Positions 33,627-42,133 of a stretch of 64,000 bases of DNA are shown here, piece after piece (position 1 is the stretch's first letter; each line of letters starts with the position of its first letter). The notes under the pieces are model-generated. The model was not told the DNA's origin. It was given only the letters and a program-made list of their open reading frames with translations, and did not search any database. Source of the stretch: Adhaeribacter arboris (GTDB lineage Bacteria > Bacteroidota > Bacteroidia > Cytophagales > Hymenobacteraceae); the NCBI RefSeq assembly GCF_003023845.1, contig NZ_PYFT01000001.1:6974676-7038675 (forward strand), read 5' to 3'. Position numbers and translations under genes: made by a program.

Positions 33627-35588
33627 TTGAAAAAACTGTCTGTTATAATTGTTAATTACAATGTTTGCTATTTTCTGGAGCAGGCGCTGCTTTCCGTCCG
33701 GAAGGCCATTTTAAAACTAAATGCTCCCGCCGAAATATTTGTGGTAGATAATAATTCCGGAGATAATTCGGTGGCGATGGTGCAGCGCCGTTTTCCGGAA
33801 GTAAAACTAATAGAAAACAAGCAAAATTTAGGTTTCGCGAAAGCTAATAACCAGGCTATCCGGCAAGCCACTGGCGAATATGTATTACTCCTCAATCCGG
33901 ACACGATAGTAGAAGAAGATACTTTTCTGAAATGCTGCTGCTTCATGGACGAACATCCGGAGGCAGGAGGTCTGGGCGTAAAAATGTTAGATGGTACCGG
34001 CACCTATTTACCCGAATCTAAAAGAGGATTACCCACTCCTTGGGTAGGATTTTACAAAATCTTTGGACTGACCCAGCTTTTTCCGAACTCCGAAAAATTT
34101 GCCCGCTATTATTTAGGTCATCTCGATAAAAATAAGATTCAGGAAGTAGAAGTTTTGGCGGGCGCTTTCATGTTTCTCCGGCACTCGGTTCTCCAAAAAA
34201 TAGGTTTGCTCGACGAAGCTTTTTTTATGTACGGCGAAGATATTGACTTATCGTATCGTATTCAGCAGGCGGGTTATAAAAATTTCTACTTGCCGCATAC
34301 GCGTATTCTGCATTACAAAGGAAAAAGTACCCGGCGCGGCAGCCTCAACTACGTATTTGTTTTTTATAACGCCATGGCTATTTTTTACCGGAAACATTTT
34401 TTCGGTCGAATGGCATTCGTGTATTCTTTTATCATTCAGTTCGCCATTGTTCTGCGGGCGGGCATTTCCGTTTTAGTGCGGATCTTTCATACCTTTTTAC
34501 CTTTCCTCGACGACGCGGCTTTACTTTTTGTCGGTTTGTATGGCTTAAAGATTATTTTAGAACAGCGGACTAGTATTCAATTTCCGGCTTATTTTCCTTC
34601 TCAGGTGATTCCTGTTACCGTTATCTTATGGATGGGCGCGATTTATTTTAATAACGGGTACGAAAAGCCTTTTAACCTCGGTCGTTTTATTCGGGGAATA
34701 ATAGTAGGAACTATTCTGGTGGCAGCTTTGGGCAACTTTTGGCCGGGGGCGAATCTTGCGCAGAACTTTATTTTATGGGGTTCCATTTGGGCGTTATTAG
34801 CTCTTGTTGGTAAGCGATTGTTGTACCATTACGGGCAATACCGGAATTTTAGGTTAGGTACTCGTCCGAGGAGGCGCTTGGCTATTATTGGCAGCGAACA
34901 GGAAAGTAAACGCGTATTACAATTACTTAAAAAAACGGGAGCAGCTACTAAAATTGTTGGTTTTGCCAGCCCTTATGTTACTGATAATACGGCTAAAGAA
35001 TACTTGGGCGAGTTACAGCAGCTAAACGACATTATTCAGGTACATAAATTAAATGAATTAATTTTTTGCGGGAAAGACTTATCCGTTACGCAAATAATAG
35101 AGTGGATGGTAGCCATAAACGACGAATCGGTGCAGTACAAAATACTACCCGAAGATAGCGAGTACATTATCGGGAGTAATAATAAAAATACTCCCGGCGA
35201 TTATTATACCTTGCCCATTGAGCTCAACTTATACAAAAAAGAACAAATCCGGAATAAATTGCTTTTAGATTTTACTTTGGCTTTATCTTTTCTGGTATTA
35301 TCTCCGGCGCTAATATGGCTGGTACAAAATAAAAGGGGCTTTTTCCGGAATTGCTTGTTGGTTTTAAGTGGTAATTACAATTGGGTAGGCTTGCAAAATA
35401 CGTTAGATCAACATTATCGTAAAAATAAAGCTATTTTAACGCCTTTAGATCAGTTTGAGACTAGCCCAATCCCCGATGAACATACTATCCGGCAAATGGA
35501 AGTGCTATACGCCCAAAAATATAGTATTAAATCAGACCTGGAAATAATTCTGAAAGCATTCCGCCATTTAGGCAGACGAGCCGTTTAA
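33627..35588 (+). CDS. Glycosyltransferase family 2 fused to membrane region and Rossmann domain
   Basis: A 653-residue membrane protein. Residues 1-240 are a GT2 (GT-A) domain: LSVIIVNYNV, FVVDNNSGDNS, the metal site LLNPDT and the acceptor motif MYGEDIDLSYR. Several membrane helices follow (about 250-405). Residues ~410-515 form a Rossmann-like domain (RRRLAIIGSEQESKRVLQLL) similar to the nucleotide-binding half of polyprenyl-phosphate glycosyltransferases. The end has one more hydrophobic helix (LLLDFTLALSFLVLSPALIW) like a phosphoglycosyltransferase anchor, but without its catalytic domain. The start is TTG, which gives the usual KKLSVIIVNYN. It probably makes surface polysaccharide. Similar fusions occur in Cytophagales. 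Confidence 0.85.
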   Translation: MKKLSVIIVNYNVCYFLEQALLSVRKAILKLNAPAEIFVVDNNSGDNSVAMVQRRFPEVKLIENKQNLGFAKANNQAIRQATGEYVLLLNPDTIVEEDTFLKCCCFMDEHPEAGGLGVKMLDGTGTYLPESKRGLPTPWVGFYKIFGLTQLFPNSEKFARYYLGHLDKNKIQEVEVLAGAFMFLRHSVLQKIGLLDEAFFMYGEDIDLSYRIQQAGYKNFYLPHTRILHYKGKSTRRGSLNYVFVFYNAMAIFYRKHFFGRMAFVYSFIIQFAIVLRAGISVLVRIFHTFLPFLDDAALLFVGLYGLKIILEQRTSIQFPAYFPSQVIPVTVILWMGAIYFNNGYEKPFNLGRFIRGIIVGTILVAALGNFWPGANLAQNFILWGSIWALLALVGKRLLYHYGQYRNFRLGTRPRRRLAIIGSEQESKRVLQLLKKTGAATKIVGFASPYVTDNTAKEYLGELQQLNDIIQVHKLNELIFCGKDLSVTQIIEWMVAINDESVQYKILPEDSEYIIGSNNKNTPGDYYTLPIELNLYKKEQIRNKLLLDFTLALSFLVLSPALIWLVQNKRGFFRNCLLVLSGNYNWVGLQNTLDQHYRKNKAILTPLDQFETSPIPDEHTIRQMEVLYAQKYSIKSDLEIILKAFRHLGRRAV

Positions 35589-35690
35589 TTTAGTTGACTG
35601 AAAATGGTCTAACGTAGATAGCCAGAATTTTTATTAAAATAATCCTCTCTTTGATTAAAGATCGTGTAGAATTAAATTTTCAAGTAAAAC

Positions 35691-36164
35691 TTATTCGTTC
35701 AGTTTCCTTAATTTAACCTCTACCCGCCGGTTCTTTTGCCGCCCCTCGGCCGTTTTATTAGTGGCAATAGGTACGGTGCTGCCATAGGGAGTCGTTACAA
35801 TCCGGTTTTCTTCTACTCCCTTGGATACCAAGTATTCTTTTACTTCCATGGCCCGTTTATCGGATAATTTCCAGTTGCCCACGTAGCTGCCAATAGAATC
35901 GGCGTGGCCGCGTAAAGATAGGGCATATTTCTCGTTCACAATTGTTCTGGCTAATTGGTCTAAATCGGTATAATACGCATCCCGGATGGCTGCTTGGGCA
36001 AAGTCATATTCTAACTTAGTAATTACATCTACTTTTAGTTCCTTGTTTTTTAACTCTTTTAAAGCCATAATCGATTTAATAGCCGGAACAGTGTGGTAAG
36101 CATTTACCCCGGTGGCAACTAAGGCGAAGGTAAAAGCCAGAATTCTGAATAATTTTGTTTCCAT
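35691..36164 (-). CDS. OmpA-like peptidoglycan-binding protein
   Basis: A 157-residue secreted protein with a signal peptide (LFRILAFTFALVATGVNA). The C-terminal OmpA domain covers about residues 50-155: LRGHADSIGSYVGNWKLS (with the peptidoglycan-contacting Asp), AMEVKEYLVSKGVEENRI, TTPYGSTVPIATN and the closing RQKNRRVEVKL. No barrel domain is attached, so it is a free periplasmic linker protein. An IS1 element sits about 125 bp upstream of its start and could alter its expression. Confidence 0.85.
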   Translation of the reverse strand: METKLFRILAFTFALVATGVNAYHTVPAIKSIMALKELKNKELKVDVITKLEYDFAQAAIRDAYYTDLDQLARTIVNEKYALSLRGHADSIGSYVGNWKLSDKRAMEVKEYLVSKGVEENRIVTTPYGSTVPIATNKTAEGRQKNRRVEVKLRKLNE

Positions 36165-36288
36165 AAAGTAGCTCGTAAATAAGAATAATTAAAAACTTCA
36201 TCGAAAAATATTATTTATTCCTTATTTTTTATAATCAAGTACTTACGAAGCATAAATTCAAGTGGATTTTTAAACCAGTAAAAATTTT

Positions 36289-37075
36289 AGTTGTGGACTA
36301 CAAAGTATGATGTTTGGCTTTATGTCTATTGCGATAGTCAAACATCAGGTTTAGACTTGCTAAATGGTTTTCCTTCTTTTTGGAGAAGCAGGTTGTTTTT
36401 CTGACGAACCGTCTGTTTCTGGCTCTGATGCAAGTATTCACGCCTTCTATGTTTTTAGTGTAAGCTTTTCCTATCGTGTGCTTTGTCGGGGGGATTACCT
36501 GAGCAAACGCTTTCCAATGATCAGTACAATATTGTTCTATTTCCACTCCTTTTAGCTTTTTGAGTAGCTGGCGTACTGTTTTAGCGCTTCGGCCGCCACA
36601 ACTATAAGCCAGTACTTCATCTGTTTGGGGACAGTAAGCATACAACAACCAGTATTTTCCTTTCTTGCGCTTTCCGACAAAGCTCCAGACTTCATCGATC
36701 TGTACGGATCTATAATGCTTTTGGGTTGGTTGAATCTTAAGGGCATTCCCCTGTCGGCACAAGTTGCTTAGCACACACTTTCTACTCACTTCCAGCAACT
36801 TTTCAATGTCACGAACACCATTATTTCTTTCCAGAAGACGCCGTATCAACCGCTTGGTAGTCGGATCCGCTCCTCTATAGCGATATATTGGCTGAAATTG
36901 CTTCTGGCAATTACGACATAGAAGGTTCTGAGAACCATTCTTTTTCTTGCCATTTTTTACTACCTTGCTGCTCTGGCAGTGGGGACAGTTTATTTTGATC
37001 TGAACTTCGAACATTCCATCATCTTAAACACTTCACTGCCTCTTTTTATCCCATCATACTTTCTTTACCACTACC
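36289..37075 (-). mobile_element. Complete IS1-family insertion sequence
   Basis: The transposase gene lies between imperfect 24-bp inverted repeats. The left end is AGTTGTGGACTACAAAGTAT..., and the right end read inward is GGTAGTGGTAAAGAAAGTAT..., 18 of 24 matching. The element is flanked by the direct repeat AAAATTTT (36281-36288 and 37076-37083), extendable to nine bases with a following A. IS1 elements make 8-10-bp target duplications in AT-rich DNA, and the ~787-bp size fits. With intact ends and gene it looks recently inserted. Confidence 0.88.
36298..37014 (-). CDS. IS1-family transposase
   Basis: A 238-residue single-frame IS1 transposase, without the InsA-InsB frameshift of the E. 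coli element. Residues 1-35 hold a zinc ribbon (CPHCQSSKVVKNGKK and LLCRNCQKQF). A helix-turn-helix follows (NGVRDIEKLLEVSRKCVL). The DDE catalytic part has VQIDEVWSFVGKRKKGKY (first Asp), YCTDHWKAF (second Asp) and a C-terminal RARNRRFVRKTTCFSKKKEN with the Glu. The gene fills most of the element and is not broken. Confidence 0.93.
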   Translation of the reverse strand: MFEVQIKINCPHCQSSKVVKNGKKKNGSQNLLCRNCQKQFQPIYRYRGADPTTKRLIRRLLERNNGVRDIEKLLEVSRKCVLSNLCRQGNALKIQPTQKHYRSVQIDEVWSFVGKRKKGKYWLLYAYCPQTDEVLAYSCGGRSAKTVRQLLKKLKGVEIEQYCTDHWKAFAQVIPPTKHTIGKAYTKNIEGVNTCIRARNRRFVRKTTCFSKKKENHLASLNLMFDYRNRHKAKHHTL

Positions 37076-37333
37076 AAAATTTTAATACCTATCTGCTTCA
37101 GCATTTACCAATTAGAAATAAATAAAAATTATAATTGTTTTGTAGCTCTACTACTTTTAACGCTTAACACTACCGAGTCGGGGTAGAATTAAATAATTTT
37201 AAATGAAATCCGGATTTCAGCGGATGGTAGCAAAAGATTATTAAAAAGAAGATGGATCATTTCAAATTATCGAAATTTTTTGTGCCGGCTAATAATTCAC
37301 AGAAGTAGGGTAAGCAATTCCATTAGAAATCTG

Positions 37334-37341
37334 TATTTTTG
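37334..37341 (+). promoter_or_regulatory. Bacteroidota -7 box TATTTTTG upstream of aminotransferase
   Basis: An exact TAnnTTTG match 20 bp before the ATG at 37362. No clear -33 TTTG is found at the expected distance. It would drive the aminotransferase-kinase pair. Confidence 0.4.
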
Positions 37342-37361
37342 GCCGCATAACATTTAACTTT

Positions 37362-38576
37362 ATGGAAATGACAGAACAAGCAACCAGCTTTTTATCCGAT
37401 CGCATTACTTCCTTAGCCGAATCGCAAACCATAGCGATGGCCAAGAAGGCGCGCGAACTGGCGGCTCAAGGTTACGATGTAATAAACCTGAGTTTCGGCG
37501 AACCCGATTTCCAAACTCCGCAGTACATTAAAGATGCCGCCAAAAAAGCCCTCGACGATGGTTTTACTTTTTATACTCCCGTGGCAGGTTATCTGGATTT
37601 GCGGCAAGAAATTGTAAATAAACTAAAACGCGATAATAATCTCGATTATAAACCCGAAAATATTGTGGTATCTACCGGCGCTAAACAATCCATTGCCAAC
37701 GTGGTAATGAGCTTGGTAAACCCCGGCGACGAAGTTATCATATTTTCGCCGTATTGGGTAAGCTACGAAGAAGTAGTGAAACTTGCCGAAGGTGTTCCGG
37801 TGCAAGTAAAAGGTACGATTGATAACGATTTTGTTATTACCCCGCAACAACTCGAAGATGCCATTACCAGCAATACCAAGTTGGTGATGTATTCGTCGCC
37901 TTGTAACCCTACCGGCTCCGTTTTCTCGAAAGAAGAGTTGGAAGCTTTTGCCAATATCCTGGCCAAACACCCGCAGATATTTGTAATGGCCGATGAGATT
38001 TACGAGTACATTAACTTTACGGGTCAGCATGCCAGTATGGCGCAATTCGATTTTATCAAAGACCGGGTAATTACCGTAAATGGTTTTTCGAAAGGCTACG
38101 CCATGACCGGTTGGCGCGTAGGTTATATTGCGGCTAACAAAGAAATTGCGGATGCCTGCGATAAAATGCAAAGCCAGATAACTTCGGGTACTTGCTCCAT
38201 TGCTCAAAAAGCCGCGGTAGCAGCCTTAAAAGGCGGTCGGGGTTCCGCCGAAGAAATGTCGGCGGCTTATTTAAGGCGGCGCGATTTAGTATTAGGATTA
38301 ATGAAGGAAATTCCGGGTATCCGGACCTACGTGCCGCAGGGAGCTTTCTATATTTTCCCGGAAATCAGCTCTTATTTCGGTAAGTCTTACAACGGCCAGG
38401 TAATTAATAATTCCAATGATTTGAGCATGTTTATTTTGAATGATGCGTACGTGGCCGTGGTTTCCGGCGACGCTTTCGGCGCCGATGAATGCGTACGTTT
38501 TTCGTTTGCCGCTGCCGATGATAAACTGGTAGAGGCCATGCGTCGTTTAAAAGAAAGTTTAGCCAAACTCGTTTAA
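37362..38576 (+). CDS. Aspartate aminotransferase-type class I PLP enzyme
   Basis: A 404-residue class I aminotransferase that moves an amino group between aspartate (or a related amino acid) and 2-oxoglutarate using pyridoxal phosphate. The PLP lysine is Lys244 in NGFSKGYAMTGWRVGY. The aspartate-type substrate and PLP contacts are INLSFGEPDFQTP, FSPYWVSY, YSSPCNPTGSVF, and VMADEIYEYINF with its conserved Asp and Tyr. Normal length. Its stop codon abuts the next start (TAA ATG), so the two are surely one transcript. Substrate range could also include aromatic amino acids or prephenate. Confidence 0.9.
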   Translation: MEMTEQATSFLSDRITSLAESQTIAMAKKARELAAQGYDVINLSFGEPDFQTPQYIKDAAKKALDDGFTFYTPVAGYLDLRQEIVNKLKRDNNLDYKPENIVVSTGAKQSIANVVMSLVNPGDEVIIFSPYWVSYEEVVKLAEGVPVQVKGTIDNDFVITPQQLEDAITSNTKLVMYSSPCNPTGSVFSKEELEAFANILAKHPQIFVMADEIYEYINFTGQHASMAQFDFIKDRVITVNGFSKGYAMTGWRVGYIAANKEIADACDKMQSQITSGTCSIAQKAAVAALKGGRGSAEEMSAAYLRRRDLVLGLMKEIPGIRTYVPQGAFYIFPEISSYFGKSYNGQVINNSNDLSMFILNDAYVAVVSGDAFGADECVRFSFAAADDKLVEAMRRLKESLAKLV

Positions 38577-39605
38577 ATGTCACTATTTAATAGCTTGGAG
38601 GCTATTTTTGATTCTTTTAATCAATTAACGGTGCTGGTAGTCGGCGACGTTATGATTGATTCTTATTTATGGGGCAAGTCCTCGCGCTTATCACCGGAAG
38701 CACCCGTTCCGATCGTGAACGTCGTCCGGAAAGAAAAGCGTTTGGGCGGGGCCGCTAACGTAGCGCTCAATGTGCAGGCATTGGGCGCTACGCCTTTATT
38801 ATGCGCGGTAATCGGCGAAGACTTTGCCGGCGCCGAATTACTGCGTTTAATGGAAGAACAACAATTACCTACCGATGGGATGGTTAAAAGCCCGGACCGG
38901 ATAACCACCGTGAAGGAACGGATTATGGCGGGTGGTCAGCAACTTTTGCGCATTGACGCGGAAATTGAAACCGAGTTGCTGGAGCATGAATCGGCTTATT
39001 TAGTGCAACAATACAGTAAATTATTGCCCTTAGCCGATGTGGTTGTTTTTGAAGACTACGATAAAGGTGTTCTTACCGGCGCCAATATTGCTGCCATGTT
39101 AGAATTAGCTAGGCAGCATGATATTCCGACCGTAGTAGATCCGAAAAAGAAAAACTTTTTATCGTACGTAGGCTGTACGCTGTTTAAGCCTAACTTAAAA
39201 GAATTAAAAGAAGGTTTAAAAGTTGATTTTGCGGATACCAACCACGTTGCTTTTGAGCAGGCTGCTCTTACTTTGCAAAAAAAGTTAAATACGCCTATCG
39301 TTTTAATTACCTTATCCGAACGGGGAGTATTTTATTTGACAGGCCCGGATAAAAAGTACATGGCCGCTCATTTAAGAACTATTTCCGATGTTTCTGGAGC
39401 CGGAGATACCGTAATCAGTATTGCGGCCCTTTGTTTAGCGTTGGATTTACCCATAGCTTTTCTGGCCGGTTTATCTAATTTGGGGGGAGGACTAGTGTGC
39501 GAACAAATAGGTGTAGTGCCCATTGATAAAGGAAATTTACTGGCTGAAGCGCAACGAACGAATACTTTTCAACTAGTAAATACCTCCCCGGTAATCAAAA
39601 TCTAA
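38577..39605 (+). CDS. D-glycero-beta-D-manno-heptose-7-phosphate kinase (RfaE1/HldA type)
   Basis: A 342-residue PfkB/ribokinase-family sugar kinase that makes heptose-1,7-bisphosphate for lipopolysaccharide-type heptose. The N-terminal pattern VLVVGDVMIDSYLWGKSSRL and SPEAPVPIVNV is diagnostic of the RfaE N-terminal domain, followed by RLGGAANVALN. The catalytic anion hole is SDVSGAGDTV near residues 270-279. The nucleotidyltransferase half of the bifunctional HldE is absent, so adenylylation must be encoded elsewhere. It begins directly at the stop of the aminotransferase. Confidence 0.88.
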   Translation: MSLFNSLEAIFDSFNQLTVLVVGDVMIDSYLWGKSSRLSPEAPVPIVNVVRKEKRLGGAANVALNVQALGATPLLCAVIGEDFAGAELLRLMEEQQLPTDGMVKSPDRITTVKERIMAGGQQLLRIDAEIETELLEHESAYLVQQYSKLLPLADVVVFEDYDKGVLTGANIAAMLELARQHDIPTVVDPKKKNFLSYVGCTLFKPNLKELKEGLKVDFADTNHVAFEQAALTLQKKLNTPIVLITLSERGVFYLTGPDKKYMAAHLRTISDVSGAGDTVISIAALCLALDLPIAFLAGLSNLGGGLVCEQIGVVPIDKGNLLAEAQRTNTFQLVNTSPVIKI

Positions 39606-39617
39606 TTTATTCAAAAT

Positions 39618-40217
39618 TTAAAAGCGCTTTATCGTACAACCAGTTGCCCGTTTTTGCGTGATGGCGGGTGCCTGGTTTGTTAATATAGCTTCGATCGCTG
39701 TTTTTAGGTAAGTTTCCTTCGCATAACTTTCTACTTGTGGATTGTCGTCGATAGCACCTTTGTAGCGGAGCAAAAAATTTCCGTTTTGCGGCTCAATTAC
39801 AAAAACCTCCGGCGTTTTGGTAGCCCCTAATTGCTGGCTCACTTTCTGGTTGGCATCTGTAACGTAAGGAAAGTTATTACTAATAACACTACTTACTTTA
39901 TTGGCAGAATTTGGATTCTCAATGGGAGCATTATCGGTACTAATAGCGGGCTTTATAAACAAAAATTTCACGCCTTTCCCGGAATAAACCGAATATAACT
40001 CCTGAAGACGATTCGTGTATAAACGGGAGTAAGGGCAATGGTCATTAGTAAATACTACCACAACAGCTTTGTTGGCGGCAAAATCTGCGAGTGCTATGTT
40101 TTGCCCGGCCTCGCCTTGTAAAGTAAATGATTCTACCTTTTGGTTCGGGGCGGAAGTTTGGGCACTTACATGTAACGTTGCAATTAACAGCATCCCGATC
40201 AAACCTATTTTTTTCAT
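39618..40217 (-). CDS. Secreted redoxin (AhpC/TSA-type thioredoxin fold)
   Basis: A 199-residue periplasmic protein with a signal peptide (MKKIGLIGMLLIATLHVSAQ). The thioredoxin-fold core contains VVVVFTNDHCPYSRLY, so Cys61 is the single redox cysteine of a CPYS site instead of CxxC. The cis-Pro loop is ATKTPEVFVI. This TNDHCPYS pattern is found in resistance- or peroxiredoxin-like family members in Bacteroidota. The tail has one further Cys (RATGCTIKRF). It is convergent with the heptose kinase gene, with only 12 bp between the stops and no room for a terminator. Confidence 0.8.
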   Translation of the reverse strand: MKKIGLIGMLLIATLHVSAQTSAPNQKVESFTLQGEAGQNIALADFAANKAVVVVFTNDHCPYSRLYTNRLQELYSVYSGKGVKFLFIKPAISTDNAPIENPNSANKVSSVISNNFPYVTDANQKVSQQLGATKTPEVFVIEPQNGNFLLRYKGAIDDNPQVESYAKETYLKTAIEAILTNQAPAITQKRATGCTIKRF

Positions 40218-40366
40218 AATTTTTAGCTTTTCCTGATTATATTAAAATCTAGTTCTATTTAAGATATTAGAACTTTCTTGATTATTTGAATATATTATTT
40301 TTTTAATATATTTCTGTTTGTGAACTCACTATTTATCAATAAGGATATTCTGTGTTATTAAGCTGG

Positions 40367-41017
40367 CTAAGGCAAGTATTCGTTTCCGAAGCAATAAGTG
40401 AGCACGGTATCATCTTCCACTTCAAAGAAAACTTTGTATTTTTGCAATAGGGTAGGTGTTCGTATAAAAGCCTCTATTTCGCCGAATTTACTCGTATCAA
40501 ATGGTTGTAAAATCAAATTCTGATTAAAAATAAGGTTTTTTTTCCCGTAAAGTTTGTACAAGGTTTCTTTGGCGCTCCAGGCGATGGTAAGTTTTACTAA
40601 ATCGTTGCCGATGGCTAACTTTTCCTGCTGGTTTAAAAATTTATCTTGAATACGGCTTACTTTAGATTGTACTCTTTCAATATCTATGCCAACCGAATCG
40701 GCCGTAGAAATAAGCACTGCCACATGATCCTTGGTATGCGAAATAGATATGTGGTAAGGACTTTCAACAAAGTAAGGTTGACCCGTATCGTGGTTTAGCA
40801 ACGAATGAGAAACTGGCGTAAAATGCTGCAACATTTGGTAGGCTACTATCCGGCTGGCTATCCACTCGGCTTTACGTTTTTCGTGCGTTATAGTAGCGGG
40901 TATTTCTATTTGAGCTGTTAAATTAGCCTGCGCCTGCAGTTGAACTACGGTTTCGGTTAAGTACCAGCGTCCCAGTAAAGCGCCCGGTTTTATTTTTTTA
41001 ATCAGTGATAACGGCAT
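40367..41017 (-). CDS. 4'-phosphopantetheinyl transferase (Sfp type)
   Basis: A 216-residue enzyme that moves phosphopantetheine from CoA to a serine of a carrier protein. Family motifs: YHISISHTKDHVAVLIS (residues 88-104), GIDIER at 110-115 with the Mg2+ ligands Asp112 and Glu114, and WSAKETLYKLYGKK at 147-160. The size fits an Sfp/Gsp-type enzyme and not the small AcpS. Its partner carrier protein is not in the window. It is divergent from the WD40 gene. Confidence 0.9.
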   Translation of the reverse strand: MPLSLIKKIKPGALLGRWYLTETVVQLQAQANLTAQIEIPATITHEKRKAEWIASRIVAYQMLQHFTPVSHSLLNHDTGQPYFVESPYHISISHTKDHVAVLISTADSVGIDIERVQSKVSRIQDKFLNQQEKLAIGNDLVKLTIAWSAKETLYKLYGKKNLIFNQNLILQPFDTSKFGEIEAFIRTPTLLQKYKVFFEVEDDTVLTYCFGNEYLP

Positions 41018-41176
41018 GGGTAAGCAAAAGGTAGCAATATAAATTACTTAGGCCAATCTAAAAACAATACACATCCAAAGCCCGGAAGTCTTTTGGGTAT
41101 TTTTGCACAAAATTACCTTTTCTTAAATAGATTATTGTAAATTAGTGTTGCACCCTAACTTTAAACAGCGCCTTCT

Positions 41177-42133
41177 ATGAATCGTCGCGTCATCCAAGTC
41201 CAAAAAAGTGCCACCTTTACCGGTCACCGGGATTGTGTGTACACCTTGGAAAAGTCGGATCGGGAGGAAATATTTTTTTCTGCCTCTGGTGATGGCATGG
41301 TAGTCGCCTGGAATCTGGAGAGTTCCGGCAACGGAGAATTAATGGCCCAGGTACCTTCTTCGGTATACGCTTTGCGATACGTGCCGGCAAAAAACTGGTT
41401 ATTGGTAGGTCATAACCATAATAGTTTGCAGGTTATTCACTTATTTAAAAAAGAAGTTCTTGCCTCGATTTCTTTACCGCCGGTAGCTATTTTTGACATT
41501 ATCTGGTCCGAGAAAACACAATTAATCTACGTTGGCTTGGGTGATGGTGGGTTGGCAATTATTGACGCGGAAAAGCTTACTTTAAAAAAGATAATCAAGT
41601 TATCGCCTAAAAGCGCCCGGTGCCTGGCTTTAAACGAAACTACTCAGGAATTAGCCATTGGTTTTAGCGATCATATTATCCGGGTGTTAGATACGGCAAC
41701 GTTAAACGTAAAATACGAGCTTAAGGGGCATACTAATTCCGTTTTTACGGTTACGTATTCACCCGACAACCAATTTTTGCTGAGCGGCAGCCGGGATGCT
41801 CATCTAAAAGTTTGGCAAGTAAATACCAGTTACGCGGAGCATGCTTCCATTATTGCCCACCTTTATGCTATTAATCATATTTCGTATAGCCCCGAAGGAA
41901 AATTTTTTGCTACCTGCAGCATGGACAAATCCATTAAAGTTTGGGATGCCGAAACATTCCGGTTATTAAAAGTTATAGATAAAGTGAGACATGCCGGCCA
42001 CGGCACTTCCGTTAATAAATTATTATGGTCGGGTTACCGGAACCAGTTAGTTTCGGGCAGCGACGACCGCACCATATCAGTCTGGGATTTAAATTTTAGT
42101 TTAACTTATGAAGATTACACCGTTAGAGATTAG
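41177..42133 (+). CDS. WD40-repeat beta-propeller protein
   Basis: A 318-residue cytoplasmic protein with about seven WD40 blades. Clear repeat ends include DGMVVAWNLE, AHLKVWQVN, KSIKVWDAE and RTISVWDLN. The GH dipeptides are FTGHRDCVYT, KGHTNSVFT and AGHGTSVN. No signal peptide, so it acts as an intracellular scaffold. Its end overlaps the DivIVA-like gene by 26 bp, so translation is coupled. In Bacteroidota this WD40/DivIVA/folB order seems to be kept, which suggests a role in cell shape or division scaffolding; that is inference. Confidence 0.85.
   Translation: MNRRVIQVQKSATFTGHRDCVYTLEKSDREEIFFSASGDGMVVAWNLESSGNGELMAQVPSSVYALRYVPAKNWLLVGHNHNSLQVIHLFKKEVLASISLPPVAIFDIIWSEKTQLIYVGLGDGGLAIIDAEKLTLKKIIKLSPKSARCLALNETTQELAIGFSDHIIRVLDTATLNVKYELKGHTNSVFTVTYSPDNQFLLSGSRDAHLKVWQVNTSYAEHASIIAHLYAINHISYSPEGKFFATCSMDKSIKVWDAETFRLLKVIDKVRHAGHGTSVNKLLWSGYRNQLVSGSDDRTISVWDLNFSLTYEDYTVRD

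Noticed and set aside
37623..38207. 194-codon minus-strand frame opposite the aminotransferase
   Set aside because: The plus-strand aminotransferase is complete with its PLP lysine; the opposite frame has no recognisable domain.
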